The position numbers and the translations under genes are program-made. A stretch of DNA of 64,000 bases from Sphingobium fuliginis. Lineage in GTDB: Bacteria; Pseudomonadota; Alphaproteobacteria; Sphingomonadales; Sphingomonadaceae. The stretch is from positions 310,001 to 374,000 of the forward strand of contig NZ_SEON01000004.1 of NCBI RefSeq assembly GCF_004152845.1. Reading direction: 5' to 3'. Below, one piece after another: positions 28,866-37,914 of the stretch. The notes beneath the pieces are model-generated. The model did not search any database, was not told the origin of the DNA, and saw nothing but the letters and a program-made list of their open reading frames with translations. How positions within the stretch are numbered: the stretch's first letter is position 1; the number at the start of each line of letters is the position of its first letter.

Positions 28866-29061
28866 CGTCGGTGCCCCGAAGGGGCTTAAATGGGAACGCG
28901 GTGCGGGAGGAGACTCCCTAATCCGTGGCTGTCCCTGCAACTGTGAGCGGCGAGCAAGGCAAGGACGTGCGGTTCCCCACGGGGAACGGCCAGCCACTGG
29001 AGCGATCCGGGAAGGCCCGTGCCGAAGCGACGACCCGCAAGCCAGGAGACCTGCCGAACGC
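28866..29061 (+). ncRNA. Cobalamin riboswitch 2 (controls cobG-H-I-J-L-E-M-B-F)
   Basis: The same elements as riboswitch 1 in order: GTCGGTGCC, GGGAACGCGGTG, CTGCAACTGTGAGCGG, AGCCACTGG and the B12 box AGCCAGGAGACCTGCC (about 29039-29054). The flanking helix GTCGCTC (29066-29072) with GGGCGAC (29115-29121) follows at the same distance as after riboswitch 1. cobG starts 119 bases after the aptamer. The aptamer fills most of the 400-base gap between bluB and cobG; no further gene is seen there. Confidence 0.95.
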
Positions 29062-29179
29062 AAAGGTCGCTCTAGCCATGGTCCAGGGGATGGTCACGGC
29101 TCGGTTCTCCGCACGGGCGACGAAATGCGGCTGGGGGTGAACCCTCCGGCCGTCGTTGCGACGTGGGAGGTAAGGTCCG

Positions 29180-30310
29180 TTGCCAGACGCGCAAAGCGCA
29201 TCGTCCGCCGCCATTCGCGGCTGGTGCCCGACGGCATGGCGCCCGATGATGGCGGGCGACGGGCTGCTGGTGCGGGTCCGTCCACCGCTGGGCCGCCTGA
29301 CCGCCCCCCAGGCCATCGGCCTTGCCGAAGCCGCGCGTCTTCACGGCAATGGCCTTGTCGACCTCACCAACCGGGCCGCGCTCCAGCTTCGCGGCGTGAC
29401 GGAACAAGGCCATGGCCCGCTGCTCCGGCACCTTGTCGCCCTGGGCCTTGCAGATCACGATCCGGCCCGCGAAGCGCGCCGCAATTTCCTGCTCGCTCCC
29501 GATTCATCGCCCGGGGATGACACGGAAAGCATCGCGCTCAGCCTGATCGCCCACATCGATGAGCTGCCCCAGCTTCCTTCCAAGATCGGGATCGCCATAG
29601 ATGCCGGGCCAGCCCCCTGTCTTGCCGCCGTCCCCGCCGATTTCCGGTTCGAGCGCAGCGAGGCGGGCAGGCTGCTGCTGCGGGTGGAGGGGCGTCCGCT
29701 GGGTTCGCCCACCAGCGTCGAAACGGCGGCGCGCGACCTGATTGCGCTTGCCCGCTGGTTCCTTGCCACGGGCGGCGGCGCATCGGGCCGCGCGGCCCGG
29801 CACGAAGCCCCGCTGCCGACCGCTGCCGACATCGCGCCCGCGCCGTCCCGCCCGCTGTCCCAATTGCTGGCGGAGGCATCGGGGCCTTTCCACGGCATTC
29901 CCTTCGGTCAGCTTGACGCCGACAGCCTTATCGCGCTGGCCGGGAAACCGCATGTCACGACCCTGCGCCTCACCCCATGGCGCGGCTTGATCCTGGAAGG
30001 CGGCGCAGATAGGGCGGAGCACGCCTCCCCTGACGGCCTGCTCCGCGTCGACGCCTGCCCCGGCGCGCCCGCATGCCCGCAGGCAAGCGTCGAGACCCGC
30101 GGCCTCGCCACCCGGCTCGCGCCCCTTGTCGAAGGGTCGCTGCATGTGTCCGGCTGCGCCAAGGGCTGCGCCCGTCAAAGACCCGCAGGGCTGGTCCTCA
30201 CCGGACGGCAGGGCCGCTTCGACCTGTCCCGCAACGCCCGCGCCGGATCGCCGCCGGAAACGACCGGCCTGACCGCCCGACAAATCCTCGCCCTTTTCGG
30301 AAGGCCCTGA
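29180..30310 (+). CDS. cobG: CobG, precorrin-3B synthase
   Basis: A 376-residue sulfite/nitrite reductase-like iron-sulfur oxygenase that converts precorrin-3A to precorrin-3B using oxygen; it is the hallmark of the aerobic route. The ferredoxin-like half (GDGLLVRVRPPLGRLT, then NGLVDLTNRAALQLRG) and the C-terminal cluster motif (DACPGAPACPQ at about 292 and GCAKGCA at about 324) are present. A TTG start at 29180 is used; no better in-frame ATG precedes the conserved region. The stop overlaps the cobH start by one base. Confidence 0.93.
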   Translation: MPDAQSASSAAIRGWCPTAWRPMMAGDGLLVRVRPPLGRLTAPQAIGLAEAARLHGNGLVDLTNRAALQLRGVTEQGHGPLLRHLVALGLADHDPAREARRNFLLAPDSSPGDDTESIALSLIAHIDELPQLPSKIGIAIDAGPAPCLAAVPADFRFERSEAGRLLLRVEGRPLGSPTSVETAARDLIALARWFLATGGGASGRAARHEAPLPTAADIAPAPSRPLSQLLAEASGPFHGIPFGQLDADSLIALAGKPHVTTLRLTPWRGLILEGGADRAEHASPDGLLRVDACPGAPACPQASVETRGLATRLAPLVEGSLHVSGCAKGCARQRPAGLVLTGRQGRFDLSRNARAGSPPETTGLTARQILALFGRP

Positions 30311-30939
30311 TGCCCCACAGCTACGAAACCGACGGAGCCGCCATCTACCGGCAATCCTTCCGCACCATTCGCGCCGAAGCCGACCTTGCCCGCTTCTCGC
30401 CCGAGGAGGAACGCATCGCCGTCCGCATGATCCATGCGGCGGGTCTGGTCGGACTTGCTTCCCACATCCGCTTTTCGCCGTCCTTCGCCCGGGACGCCAT
30501 CGCCGCGCTTCAGGCGGGCGCGCCGATCCTCTGCGACGCGCGCATGGTGTCGGAGGGCATAACCTTGAAGCGCCTGCCTGCCGCCAATCCGATCCTCTGC
30601 ACCCTGAACGATCCGCAGGTGCCTGCCCTGGCGGCGCAAATGTCCAACACCCGCTCGGCCGCGGCGCTCGAACTCTGGCGCCCGCATCTGGAGGGCGCGC
30701 TGGTCGCGATCGGCAATGCCCCGACGGCGCTTTTCCATCTGCTCAACATGCTGGAGGACCCCGACTGCCCCCGCCCGGCCGCGATCATCGGCTGCCCCGT
30801 CGGCTTCGTCGGCGCGGCGGAATCGAAGGAAGCGCTCTGGCGCAGCCGGCCCGTCCCCTGCTCTGTCGTGGAGGGTCGCCCCGGCGGCAGCGCCATCACG
30901 GTCGCGGCGGTGAATGCGATAGCGAGCCCGGCGGAATGA
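30310..30939 (+). CDS. cobH: CobH, precorrin-8X methylmutase
   Basis: A 209-residue protein. It moves the methyl group from C-11 to C-12, giving hydrogenobyrinic acid. The catalytic His is in RMIHAAGLVG. Further family blocks are PILCDARMVSEGI, IGNAPTALFHLL and GCPVGFVGAAESKEAL. ATG at 30310 shares a base with the cobG stop. Confidence 0.96.
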   Translation: MPHSYETDGAAIYRQSFRTIRAEADLARFSPEEERIAVRMIHAAGLVGLASHIRFSPSFARDAIAALQAGAPILCDARMVSEGITLKRLPAANPILCTLNDPQVPALAAQMSNTRSAAALELWRPHLEGALVAIGNAPTALFHLLNMLEDPDCPRPAAIIGCPVGFVGAAESKEALWRSRPVPCSVVEGRPGGSAITVAAVNAIASPAE

Positions 30940-31655
30940 GCGGCGGGACCATCCATGGCGTCGGCCTGGGACCGGGGGCGCAGGACCTGATGTGCGTCCG
31001 CGCCGACCGGCTGATCCGCAATGCCCGGCACATCGCCTATTTCCGCAAGAGGGGAAGGTCGGGCCATGCCCGCAGCATCGTGGAGGGCATGTTGCGCGCC
31101 GATGCCGTCGAATATCCGATGGAATATCCGGTCACGACGGAAATCCCGCTGTCCGACCCGCGCTACAATGATCTGCTCTCGACCTTCTATGCCGATTGCA
31201 CGGCGCATCTGGACGGGCTTTCGGCACGCGGCGAGGATGTGGTCGTCCTTTGCGAAGGCGATCCCTTCTTCTACGGCAGCTTCATGCACCTGCACAGCCG
31301 CCTTGCCGCGCCGGTGAAGATCGTCCCCGGCATCACCGGCATGTCCGGCGCCTGGACCGCCAGCGGCACGCCGATCAGTTGGGGCGACGATGTCCTAACG
31401 GTGTTGATGGCCACCCTGTCCGAAGAGGAACTGACCCGCCGCATCCGCGACAGCCATGCTCTGGTCGTCATGAAGATCGGCCGCAACCTTCCCAGGCTTC
31501 GCCGCGCCGTCGAAGCCGCCGGCAAGCAGGACAGCGCCTGGCTGGTCGAATATGCGACCATGGCGGATCAGCGCATCACCCCGCTGACGGAAGCGACCGA
31601 CGTCACCGCCTATTTTTCGATCCTGCTGGTCCACGGACAGGGCCGCCGTCCATGA
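30936..31655 (+). CDS. cobI: CobI, precorrin-2 C20-methyltransferase
   Basis: A 239-residue SAM-dependent methyltransferase of the tetrapyrrole-methylase class. The N-terminal loop GVGLGPGAQDLMCVRA, the VVVLCEGDPFFYGSF block and PGITGMSGAW are diagnostic. The distinct feature of CobI, RNARHIAYFRKRGRSGHAR, is also present. ATGA overlap with cobH. Confidence 0.95.
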   Translation: MSGGTIHGVGLGPGAQDLMCVRADRLIRNARHIAYFRKRGRSGHARSIVEGMLRADAVEYPMEYPVTTEIPLSDPRYNDLLSTFYADCTAHLDGLSARGEDVVVLCEGDPFFYGSFMHLHSRLAAPVKIVPGITGMSGAWTASGTPISWGDDVLTVLMATLSEEELTRRIRDSHALVVMKIGRNLPRLRRAVEAAGKQDSAWLVEYATMADQRITPLTEATDVTAYFSILLVHGQGRRP

Positions 31656-32401
31656 CCGGATGGGTCGTGGCCGCCGGTCTTGGTCCGGGAGCGGACGCGC
31701 TCATCACGCCGGAGGTGTCGGATGCGCTGGCGCAGGCGAGCGACGTCATCGGATACATCCCCTATGTCGCCCGGGTGGCCCAAAGACCGGGCCTGACGCT
31801 CCACGCCTCGGACAATCGGGTCGAACTCGACCGCGCCGCCCATGCCCTGGCACTCGCCGCGCAGGGCAAGCGGGTGGCGGTGGTTTCCTCGGGCGATCCG
31901 GGGGTCTTCGCCATGGCATCCGCCCTGTTCGAAGCCGTGGAGGCAGGGCCGGAGGACTGGCGCGACCTCGACATCCGCGTCCTGCCCGGCATCACCGCCA
32001 TGCTCGCCGCCGCCGCAAGGGCGGGCGCGCCGCTCGGCCATGATTTCTGCGCCATCAACCTGTCCGACAATCTCAAGCCCTGGCCGCTGATCGAGCGCCG
32101 CCTGCGCCTCGCCGCACAGGCCGATTTCGCCATGGCCTTCTACAATCCCCGTTCCCGTTCCCGGCCGGAGGGTTTCGGGCGGGCGCTGGCGATCCTGCGC
32201 GAGGAATGCGGCGAGAACCGGCTCATCCTGTTCGCCCGGGCCGTCTCCACGCCGGAGGAAACGCTGAGCGTGGTGCCGTTGAGCCGGGCCACTGCGGACA
32301 TGGCCGACATGCGCACCATGGTCATCGTCGGTTCCAGCCGCACCCGGCTGATCGAACGCTCCGGCCCACCGATCCTCTATACGCCGCGCTCCGCCGCATG
32401 A
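31652..32401 (+). CDS. cobJ: CobJ, precorrin-3B C17-methyltransferase
   Basis: A 249-residue methylase that also performs ring contraction. It shows AAGLGPGADALITPE at the N-terminus, VVSSGDPGVFAMA, the PGITAMLAAAARAGAPLGHD block and AFYNPRSRSRPEGF, all typical of CobJ. ATGA overlap with cobI. Its last 25 bases overlap the end of cobK on the other strand. Confidence 0.95.
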   Translation: MTGWVVAAGLGPGADALITPEVSDALAQASDVIGYIPYVARVAQRPGLTLHASDNRVELDRAAHALALAAQGKRVAVVSSGDPGVFAMASALFEAVEAGPEDWRDLDIRVLPGITAMLAAAARAGAPLGHDFCAINLSDNLKPWPLIERRLRLAAQADFAMAFYNPRSRSRPEGFGRALAILREECGENRLILFARAVSTPEETLSVVPLSRATADMADMRTMVIVGSSRTRLIERSGPPILYTPRSAA

Positions 32402-33126
32402 CCCAGCCATTGCAGCACCCCGGCGACCTCATGCGTCACCTGCGCCGCTGGACAGGCCGGACGCTCGATCATCACGACCGGCAGTCCCAGCATCCGCGCG
32501 GCGACCAGCTTCGCCCGCGCGCCGCCGCCCCCCGCATTTTTCGACACCACGCAGTCGATGCCATGGGCGCGCATCAACTGCATGTCGCCCTCCACCGTGA
32601 AGGGACCGCGGTCGATCACCAGCGCATGATCGGGCAGCCCCGGCACAACGGCGGGCATATCGACGAAGCGCAACAGATAATGATGCTGAGGCTGCACGGC
32701 GAAGGCGTCCACATGCATGCGCCCCAGGGCCAGCATCACATTCCGCCTGGCTCCCTCCAGCGCCGCCACCGCCCCGGCCATGTCCGGCACATGGGTCCAG
32801 CGGTCTCCCTCCGCTGCGGTCCAGGGCGGCCGGGTCAGCATGATGTGCTCCACCCCCGCCTCCCGCGCCGCGCCAAGGGCATTCCCGCTCATTACAGCGG
32901 CGAAGGGATGAGTGGCGTCCACCAGATGGGTGACGCCTTCCTCCCGCAAATAGTGCGCGAGGCCGGCCATGCCCCCGAAGCCGCCGACGCGCACCGGCAC
33001 CGGCTGCGCCCGTGGTTTGTCCGTCCGCCCCGCATAGCTCAACACCGCGCGAACGCCCCGCTCGGCAAGAGCAGCCGCAAGCGCGCTCGCTTCCGTGGTG
33101 CCGCCCAGAATGAGGATGTTGGACAT
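32377..33126 (-). CDS. cobK: CobK, precorrin-6A reductase, encoded antisense within the cob operon
   Basis: A 249-residue NAD(P)H-dependent reductase giving precorrin-6[18 protein letters not shown] at the N-terminus, THLVDATHPFAAVMSGNA and VSKNAGGGGARAKLVAA are CobK hallmarks. The ATG at 33126 shares the palindrome CATG (33124-33127) with the cobL ATG on the other strand, so the two genes start head-to-head within four bases. A Shine-Dalgarno AGGAG lies nine bases upstream, inside cobL. Its 3' end overlaps cobJ. It cannot be translated from the riboswitch 2 transcript and must have a promoter inside or beyond cobL. Confidence 0.94.
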   Translation of the reverse strand: MSNILILGGTTEASALAAALAERGVRAVLSYAGRTDKPRAQPVPVRVGGFGGMAGLAHYLREEGVTHLVDATHPFAAVMSGNALGAAREAGVEHIMLTRPPWTAAEGDRWTHVPDMAGAVAALEGARRNVMLALGRMHVDAFAVQPQHHYLLRFVDMPAVVPGLPDHALVIDRGPFTVEGDMQLMRAHGIDCVVSKNAGGGGARAKLVAARMLGLPVVMIERPACPAAQVTHEVAGVLQWLGHAAERGV

Positions 33127-34333
33127 GGCCGATACTCCTGACGGTCCGTGGCTGACGATCGTCGGCATCGGGGAAGACGGCCCGAATGGCCTGTCGTCCG
33201 CCGCCCGCGAAGCGCTGGAGAAAGCCGCGCTCGTCGCCGGAGCGCCGCGCCATCTTGCGCTGCTGCCAGCCCTTAGGGCCGAAAGCCTGCCCTGGCCAGT
33301 CCCGTTCGCGGCGGGCGTTCCGATGCTGCTCGCCCGCCGTGGAGACCCAACCGTCCTGCTTGCCTCCGGCGATCCCTTCTGGTTCGGCGCGGGGAGCAGC
33401 ATCACGCGGCATTTGCGGCCGGATGAATGGACGGCGCACCCTGCCCCCTCCACATTCTCCCTTGCCGCCGCGCGGCTGGGCTGGGCGCTTCAGGACGTGG
33501 AATGCCATGGCCTCCACGCCGCGCCGCTGACGCGGTTGCGCCCCGGTCTCGTGCCCGGCCGCCGCGCCATATTGCTGCTGCGCGACGGGCAGGCGGCGGG
33601 CGAGCTTGCCGCCTGGCTGACGGAACAGGGCTTCGGCCGTTCGACCCTGCATGTGCTGGAAGCGTTGGGCGGCCCCCGCGAACATATCCGCCAGTGCACG
33701 GCCGAGGCGCCGGACCTTGCCGATATCGCGCATCCCGTTGCGGTCGGCCTGTCCGTGGCGGGCGAAGGCAGGACGCTCCCCCGCTCCAGCGGCATCCCCG
33801 ACGACTGGTTCGACCATGACGGCCAGATCACCAAGCGCCCGGCCCGCGCCCTGACCCTGTCCGCCCTGGCGCCCCGCCCCGGCGAGACATTATGGGACAT
33901 AGGCGCAGGTTCCGGCTCCATCGCCATAGAATGGCTGCTCGCCCATTCCTCCACCCAGGCCATCGCTTTCGAGGCTGATCCGGACCGCGCCGCCCGGGCG
34001 CGCGCCAATGCCCTTCATCTGGGCGTCGACCGCCTGACCGTCATGGAGGGCAGAGCCCCCGACATCCTGACCGGCCGGACCCGCCCCGAGGCCGTCTTCA
34101 TCGGCGGAGGGCTGAGCCAGTCCCTGCTCGCGACATTGTTCGCCCTGCCCGGCGGTCCCACGCGCCTTGTCGCCAATGCCGTCACGCTGGAATCCGAAGC
34201 GCTGCTTGCCAAATGGCATGCCGACAAGGGCGGCGACCTGCTTCGCATCGAGCTTGCGCAGGCGATGCCCCTGGGCAGCCGTCGCGGCTGGCGTTCCGCC
34301 TATCCGCTGGTGCAGTGGAGCGTGACGCTATGA
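33125..34333 (+). CDS. cobL: CobL, precorrin-6B C5,15-methyltransferase (decarboxylating)
   Basis: A 402-residue fusion of a CbiE-like methylase ([34 protein letters not shown]) and a CbiT-like methyltransferase/decarboxylase ([16 protein letters not shown] at about 255-270, then [11 protein letters not shown]). The ATG at 33125 is preceded by GAGG. The start codon overlaps that of antisense cobK. It lies 723 bases after the cobJ stop, so translation here must initiate anew on the operon mRNA. ATGA overlap with cobE follows. Confidence 0.94.
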   Translation: MADTPDGPWLTIVGIGEDGPNGLSSAAREALEKAALVAGAPRHLALLPALRAESLPWPVPFAAGVPMLLARRGDPTVLLASGDPFWFGAGSSITRHLRPDEWTAHPAPSTFSLAAARLGWALQDVECHGLHAAPLTRLRPGLVPGRRAILLLRDGQAAGELAAWLTEQGFGRSTLHVLEALGGPREHIRQCTAEAPDLADIAHPVAVGLSVAGEGRTLPRSSGIPDDWFDHDGQITKRPARALTLSALAPRPGETLWDIGAGSGSIAIEWLLAHSSTQAIAFEADPDRAARARANALHLGVDRLTVMEGRAPDILTGRTRPEAVFIGGGLSQSLLATLFALPGGPTRLVANAVTLESEALLAKWHADKGGDLLRIELAQAMPLGSRRGWRSAYPLVQWSVTL

Positions 34334-34695
34334 TCGTCGCCGGCTTCGGCTTCCGCCACAGCGCGTCGCTCGCTTCGCTGGAATCGGCGCTGGAGCAGGC
34401 GACGGGCGCCATGATCGCGGTCGACGCGCTGGCAACCCTCGATGGCAAGGCCGGGCAGCTTGCGCCATTGGCGCGCAAGCTCGCCCTGCCCCTGATGGCC
34501 GTCGGCGTGGAAAGGCTGGCGGAACAGCCCGTGGCCACCCGATCTCCCGCCAGCATGGCCGCCCATGGCACCGGCAGCGTCGCCGAAGCCACGGCCCTCG
34601 CCGCCTCAGGGCTAAAGGGCCGCCTGCTTTCCCCCCGCGCCTTCTCTTCCGACCGCCTCGCAAGTTGCGCCCTAGCCGAAAGCCCTGCCTCTTGA
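34330..34695 (+). CDS. cobE: CobE, CbiG C-terminal-domain-like cobalamin biosynthesis protein
   Basis: A 121-residue protein beginning [18 protein letters not shown], with the family block [17 protein letters not shown] and [13 protein letters not shown]. It corresponds to the C-terminal domain of CbiG; in the aerobic pathway its role is not fully settled, and corrin-intermediate binding has been proposed. It overlaps both neighbours by four bases. Confidence 0.88.
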   Translation: MIVAGFGFRHSASLASLESALEQATGAMIAVDALATLDGKAGQLAPLARKLALPLMAVGVERLAEQPVATRSPASMAAHGTGSVAEATALAASGLKGRLLSPRAFSSDRLASCALAESPAS

Positions 34696-35474
34696 CCGTT
34701 CATTTCATCGGCGCCGGTCCCGGCGCGCCCGACCTCATCACCCTGCGCGGGCGCGACCTGATCGCGCGTTCTCCGGTCTGTCTCTATGCCGGATCGCTGG
34801 TGCCCGCCGCCCTGCTCGATCATTGTCCGGCAGGCGCGCGGATCGTCAACACGGCGCCGCTGACCCTGGACGAGATCGTCGCCATCATCGTCGATGCCCA
34901 TCAAGCGGGGCATGACGTCGCGCGCCTTCATTCCGGCGACCTGTCCGTCTGGTCGGCCATGGGCGAGCAGCTTCGGCGGCTGAAAGCGATCGGCATTCCT
35001 TTCAGCATCACGCCCGGCGTCCCCTCCTTCGCCGCCGCCGCTGCCGCCATCGGCGCCGAACTGACGCTGCCCGAACTCGGCCAGTCGGTGATCCTCACCC
35101 GGACGCCGGGACGCGCCAGCGCCATGCCGTCCGGTGAAAGCCTCTCCGCATTCGGCGCGACCGGCGCGACGCTCGCCATCCATCTGTCGATCCATAATCT
35201 GGCGCAGGTGGTGCGCGACCTGATCCCGCATCATGGCGCCCATTGCCCCGCGGCCGTGGTGTGGCGCGCAAGCTGGCCGGATCAGCGGATCGTGCGGGCG
35301 ACGCTGGGCACCATCGGGGAAGCTGCTGCGGACGGGCCCGAACGGACCGCCATCATTCTTGTCGGCCCGGTGCTGGGCAGTGAGGATTTCGCGGAAAGCA
35401 GCCTCTACGCGCCCGGCTATGACCGCCGTTTCCGACCGGCCAGCGCCGACTCCGCCTTCATCGACAAGCCATGA
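34692..35474 (+). CDS. cobM: CobM, precorrin-4 C11-methyltransferase
   Basis: A 260-residue tetrapyrrole methylase. [44 protein letters not shown] and [20 protein letters not shown] are CobM signatures. The start is a TTG at 34692 that overlaps the cobE stop (TTGA); another in-frame TTG lies at 34665. It methylates C-11, giving precorrin-5. Confidence 0.95.
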   Translation: MTVHFIGAGPGAPDLITLRGRDLIARSPVCLYAGSLVPAALLDHCPAGARIVNTAPLTLDEIVAIIVDAHQAGHDVARLHSGDLSVWSAMGEQLRRLKAIGIPFSITPGVPSFAAAAAAIGAELTLPELGQSVILTRTPGRASAMPSGESLSAFGATGATLAIHLSIHNLAQVVRDLIPHHGAHCPAAVVWRASWPDQRIVRATLGTIGEAAADGPERTAIILVGPVLGSEDFAESSLYAPGYDRRFRPASADSAFIDKP

Positions 35475-36790
35475 CGCCGGGCCTTCTGATCGCGGCGCCC
35501 CGTTCAGGATCGGGCAAGACGACCCTCACGCTGGGCCTGCTGCGGGCCTTTTCCCGGATGGGCATCAGGGTACAGCCGTTCAAGTCCGGCCCCGACTATA
35601 TCGACCCTGCCTTCCAGCAGGCGGCCAGCCGCCGCCCGTCCTTCAATCTCGACAGTTGGGCGATGTCCGCACCGCAGATGGCGACCGTTGCAGGCCGGGC
35701 CGACGCAGAGCTGATCGTCGCGGAAGGCGTGATGGGCCTGTTCGACGGCGCCCCCGCCATCGGGGAAGCCGGGACCGGCGCGAGCGCGGACATCGCGGCG
35801 CTGTTCAGCTGGCCTGTCCTTCTCGTCATGGACGTGTCGGGCCAGAGCCAGTCCGCCGCCGCCATCGCCAGCGGTTTCCGTGGCCTTCGTTCCGATATCT
35901 CCATGGCAGGCGTCGTCCTCAACCATGTCGCCAGCCAGCGCCACGAACGGCTGATCCGCGCGGCGATGGAGGAGGCGGGCATCCCCGTCCTGGGCGCCAT
36001 ACCGCGCTCCGCCGCGCTCCACCTTCCGGAGCGTCATCTGGGTCTGGTCCAGGCGGCCGAACAGGCCGATCTCGACCGGATCATCGACCGGATGGCGGAC
36101 ATCGTGGCGACCCATGTGGACCTCAACGCTGTCCGGCGCGCGGCCCGGTCCGCCCCGGCGCAGGATCGCGTTTCGATGCCGACCCTGCCGCCACCCGGCC
36201 AGCGCATCGCCATCGCCCGGGACGAAGCCTTCTCCTTCACCTATGCGCATCTCCTGTCCGGCTGGCGGGATGCAGGCGCCGAAATCCTGCCCTTCTCCCC
36301 CCTGGCCGACGAAGCGCCGGCGGCCGATGCCGATGCGGTCTGGCTCCCCGGCGGCTATCCCGAACTCCATGCGGGCCGGATCGCGCAGGCGGCCCATTTC
36401 CTTTCCGGCCTGCGCCGCCACGCACTGGACCGTCCGATCCATGGCGAATGCGGCGGCTATATGGTGCTGGGACAGGCGCTGATCGATGCCGACGGGCAGG
36501 CACATGCCATGGCCGGCCTGCTCGGCCTCGTCACCAGCTTCGCGGAACGGCGCCTTCATCTTGGCTACCGACAGGCGCGCTTGCTGGCGCCGATGGGCGG
36601 CATGCCTGCGGGAGCGATGCTGAACGGCCATGAATTCCATTATTCCACCATCGTCGAGCAACCGGACAGCCGGCTCGCTCATGTGACCGACGCGGAAGGT
36701 CAGGCCGTTCCGTCGACGGGATCGCATCGCGGCCGCGTCACCGGCAGTTTCTTCCACCTCATCGCTCCCGCCTCGAAAGCCTCCTCATGA
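35471..36790 (+). CDS. cobB: CobB, hydrogenobyrinic acid a,c-diamide synthase
   Basis: A 439-residue glutamine amidotransferase-type ligase. An N-terminal dethiobiotin-synthetase-like ATPase ([32 protein letters not shown]) is joined to a C-terminal class I glutaminase, whose nucleophile Cys is in [10 protein letters not shown]. It amidates the a and c side chains before cobalt insertion by CobN. ATGA overlaps on both sides. Confidence 0.95.
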   Translation: MTPGLLIAAPRSGSGKTTLTLGLLRAFSRMGIRVQPFKSGPDYIDPAFQQAASRRPSFNLDSWAMSAPQMATVAGRADAELIVAEGVMGLFDGAPAIGEAGTGASADIAALFSWPVLLVMDVSGQSQSAAAIASGFRGLRSDISMAGVVLNHVASQRHERLIRAAMEEAGIPVLGAIPRSAALHLPERHLGLVQAAEQADLDRIIDRMADIVATHVDLNAVRRAARSAPAQDRVSMPTLPPPGQRIAIARDEAFSFTYAHLLSGWRDAGAEILPFSPLADEAPAADADAVWLPGGYPELHAGRIAQAAHFLSGLRRHALDRPIHGECGGYMVLGQALIDADGQAHAMAGLLGLVTSFAERRLHLGYRQARLLAPMGGMPAGAMLNGHEFHYSTIVEQPDSRLAHVTDAEGQAVPSTGSHRGRVTGSFFHLIAPASKASS

Positions 36791-37542
36791 TCAGTATCGA
36801 CCTTATCGGCATCGGCACGGGCAATCCCGATCACCTCACCCGCGCCGCGGTGAAGGCGATGAACGACGCCGACCTCATCCTGCTGCCCCGCAAGGGCGAC
36901 GCCAAGTCCGACCTCATCGACCTGCGCCGCGCCATTTGCGCCGAACTGCTGACGCAGGCGGTGAAAATCGTGGAATTCGACATGCCCCGGCGACCGGACC
37001 GGACCGATTATGTCGGCGCCGTCCTCGACTGGCACGATGCCATCGCCGCGCTCTGGATGGAGCAGGTCGCCCGGCACCTTCCCGAAGGCGGCAGGCTCGC
37101 TCTGCTCGTCTGGGGCGATCCGTCGCTTTATGACAGCAGCCTGCGTATCGCCGGGCGCCTGCCAGGCGCGAAGATCCGCGTGATCCCCGGCATCACCAGC
37201 GTACAGGCGCTGACCGCCGCCCACGGCATCTGCCTCAACGACCTTGCCGATCCCGTGCTGATCACCACCGGCCGGCGCCTCAGCGAACGCGGCTGGCCGG
37301 ACTGCGCCGACAGCCTGGTCGTCATGCTGGATGGCCATTGCGCCTTCCAGACCCTGCCGCCCGAGGGTCTCGACATCTGGTGGGGCGCCTATCTGGGATT
37401 GCCCCAGGAAAGACTCGCCCAGGGTCCGCTGGCCATGAGGGGGGCCGAGATCGCCTCATGCCGCGCTGCGCTCCGCCAGGAACACGGCTGGATCATGGAC
37501 ATCTATCTTTTACGAAGGCGCAAGACGGTCCGACGACCCTGA
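36787..37542 (+). CDS. cobF: CobF, precorrin-6A synthase (deacetylating)
   Basis: A 251-residue methylase that methylates C-1 and removes the C-20 fragment as acetate. DLIGIGTGNPDHLTRAAV, DLILLPRKGDAKSDL, LLVWGDPSLYDSSLRIA and PGITSVQALTAAHG identify it. It is restricted to the aerobic route. It is the last gene of the riboswitch 2 operon; five bases separate it from a convergent small ORF. Confidence 0.95.
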   Translation: MISIDLIGIGTGNPDHLTRAAVKAMNDADLILLPRKGDAKSDLIDLRRAICAELLTQAVKIVEFDMPRRPDRTDYVGAVLDWHDAIAALWMEQVARHLPEGGRLALLVWGDPSLYDSSLRIAGRLPGAKIRVIPGITSVQALTAAHGICLNDLADPVLITTGRRLSERGWPDCADSLVVMLDGHCAFQTLPPEGLDIWWGAYLGLPQERLAQGPLAMRGAEIASCRAALRQEHGWIMDIYLLRRRKTVRRP

Positions 37543-37547
37543 AGCCG

Positions 37548-37751
37548 TCAGGCGACGTTCGGCATCAGTTCGATGATCGGCCTGCTAGCGGCCTGTCGCA
37601 TGCCGCTCGATGCCGTTTCGGCGCGGCGGCGGAACTCGGCAGCCATTGCCTGATGCATCATGCGCGCCGAAGCATCCGCAGTGGTCGCTGCCAGTTGATC
37701 ATGCATTCTTGCCCGGTCTAGACATTCTTCTGGCGTAAGAGCATTCGTCAT
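37548..37751 (-). CDS. Small alpha-helical protein of unknown function (67 aa)
   Basis: It starts at the ATG at 37751 and converges on cobF. The protein is predicted almost wholly helical and rich in Ala, Met and Arg (LTPEECLDRARMHDQLA, then MMHQAMAAEFRRRAE). It has no signal or membrane segment and no domain that I recognise. The spacing to SpoVR (163 bases) contains no other obvious gene. Confidence 0.55.
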   Translation of the reverse strand: MTNALTPEECLDRARMHDQLAATTADASARMMHQAMAAEFRRRAETASSGMRQAASRPIIELMPNVA

Positions 37752-37914
37752 GAATCGAACTCCTGCCTGTCGCAGGGCCCGTCCTCTCCACCGCCTTCAG
37801 AGCGACAGATCCGACTTCGCCCACGAAAAACCGGCGGACAACTTAACCTTTCCCATCATCGATTGAAAACGGAATCTTGCCGCAGCCCTTTTCCCGTCCG
37901 CCGCGCGCACCGGT

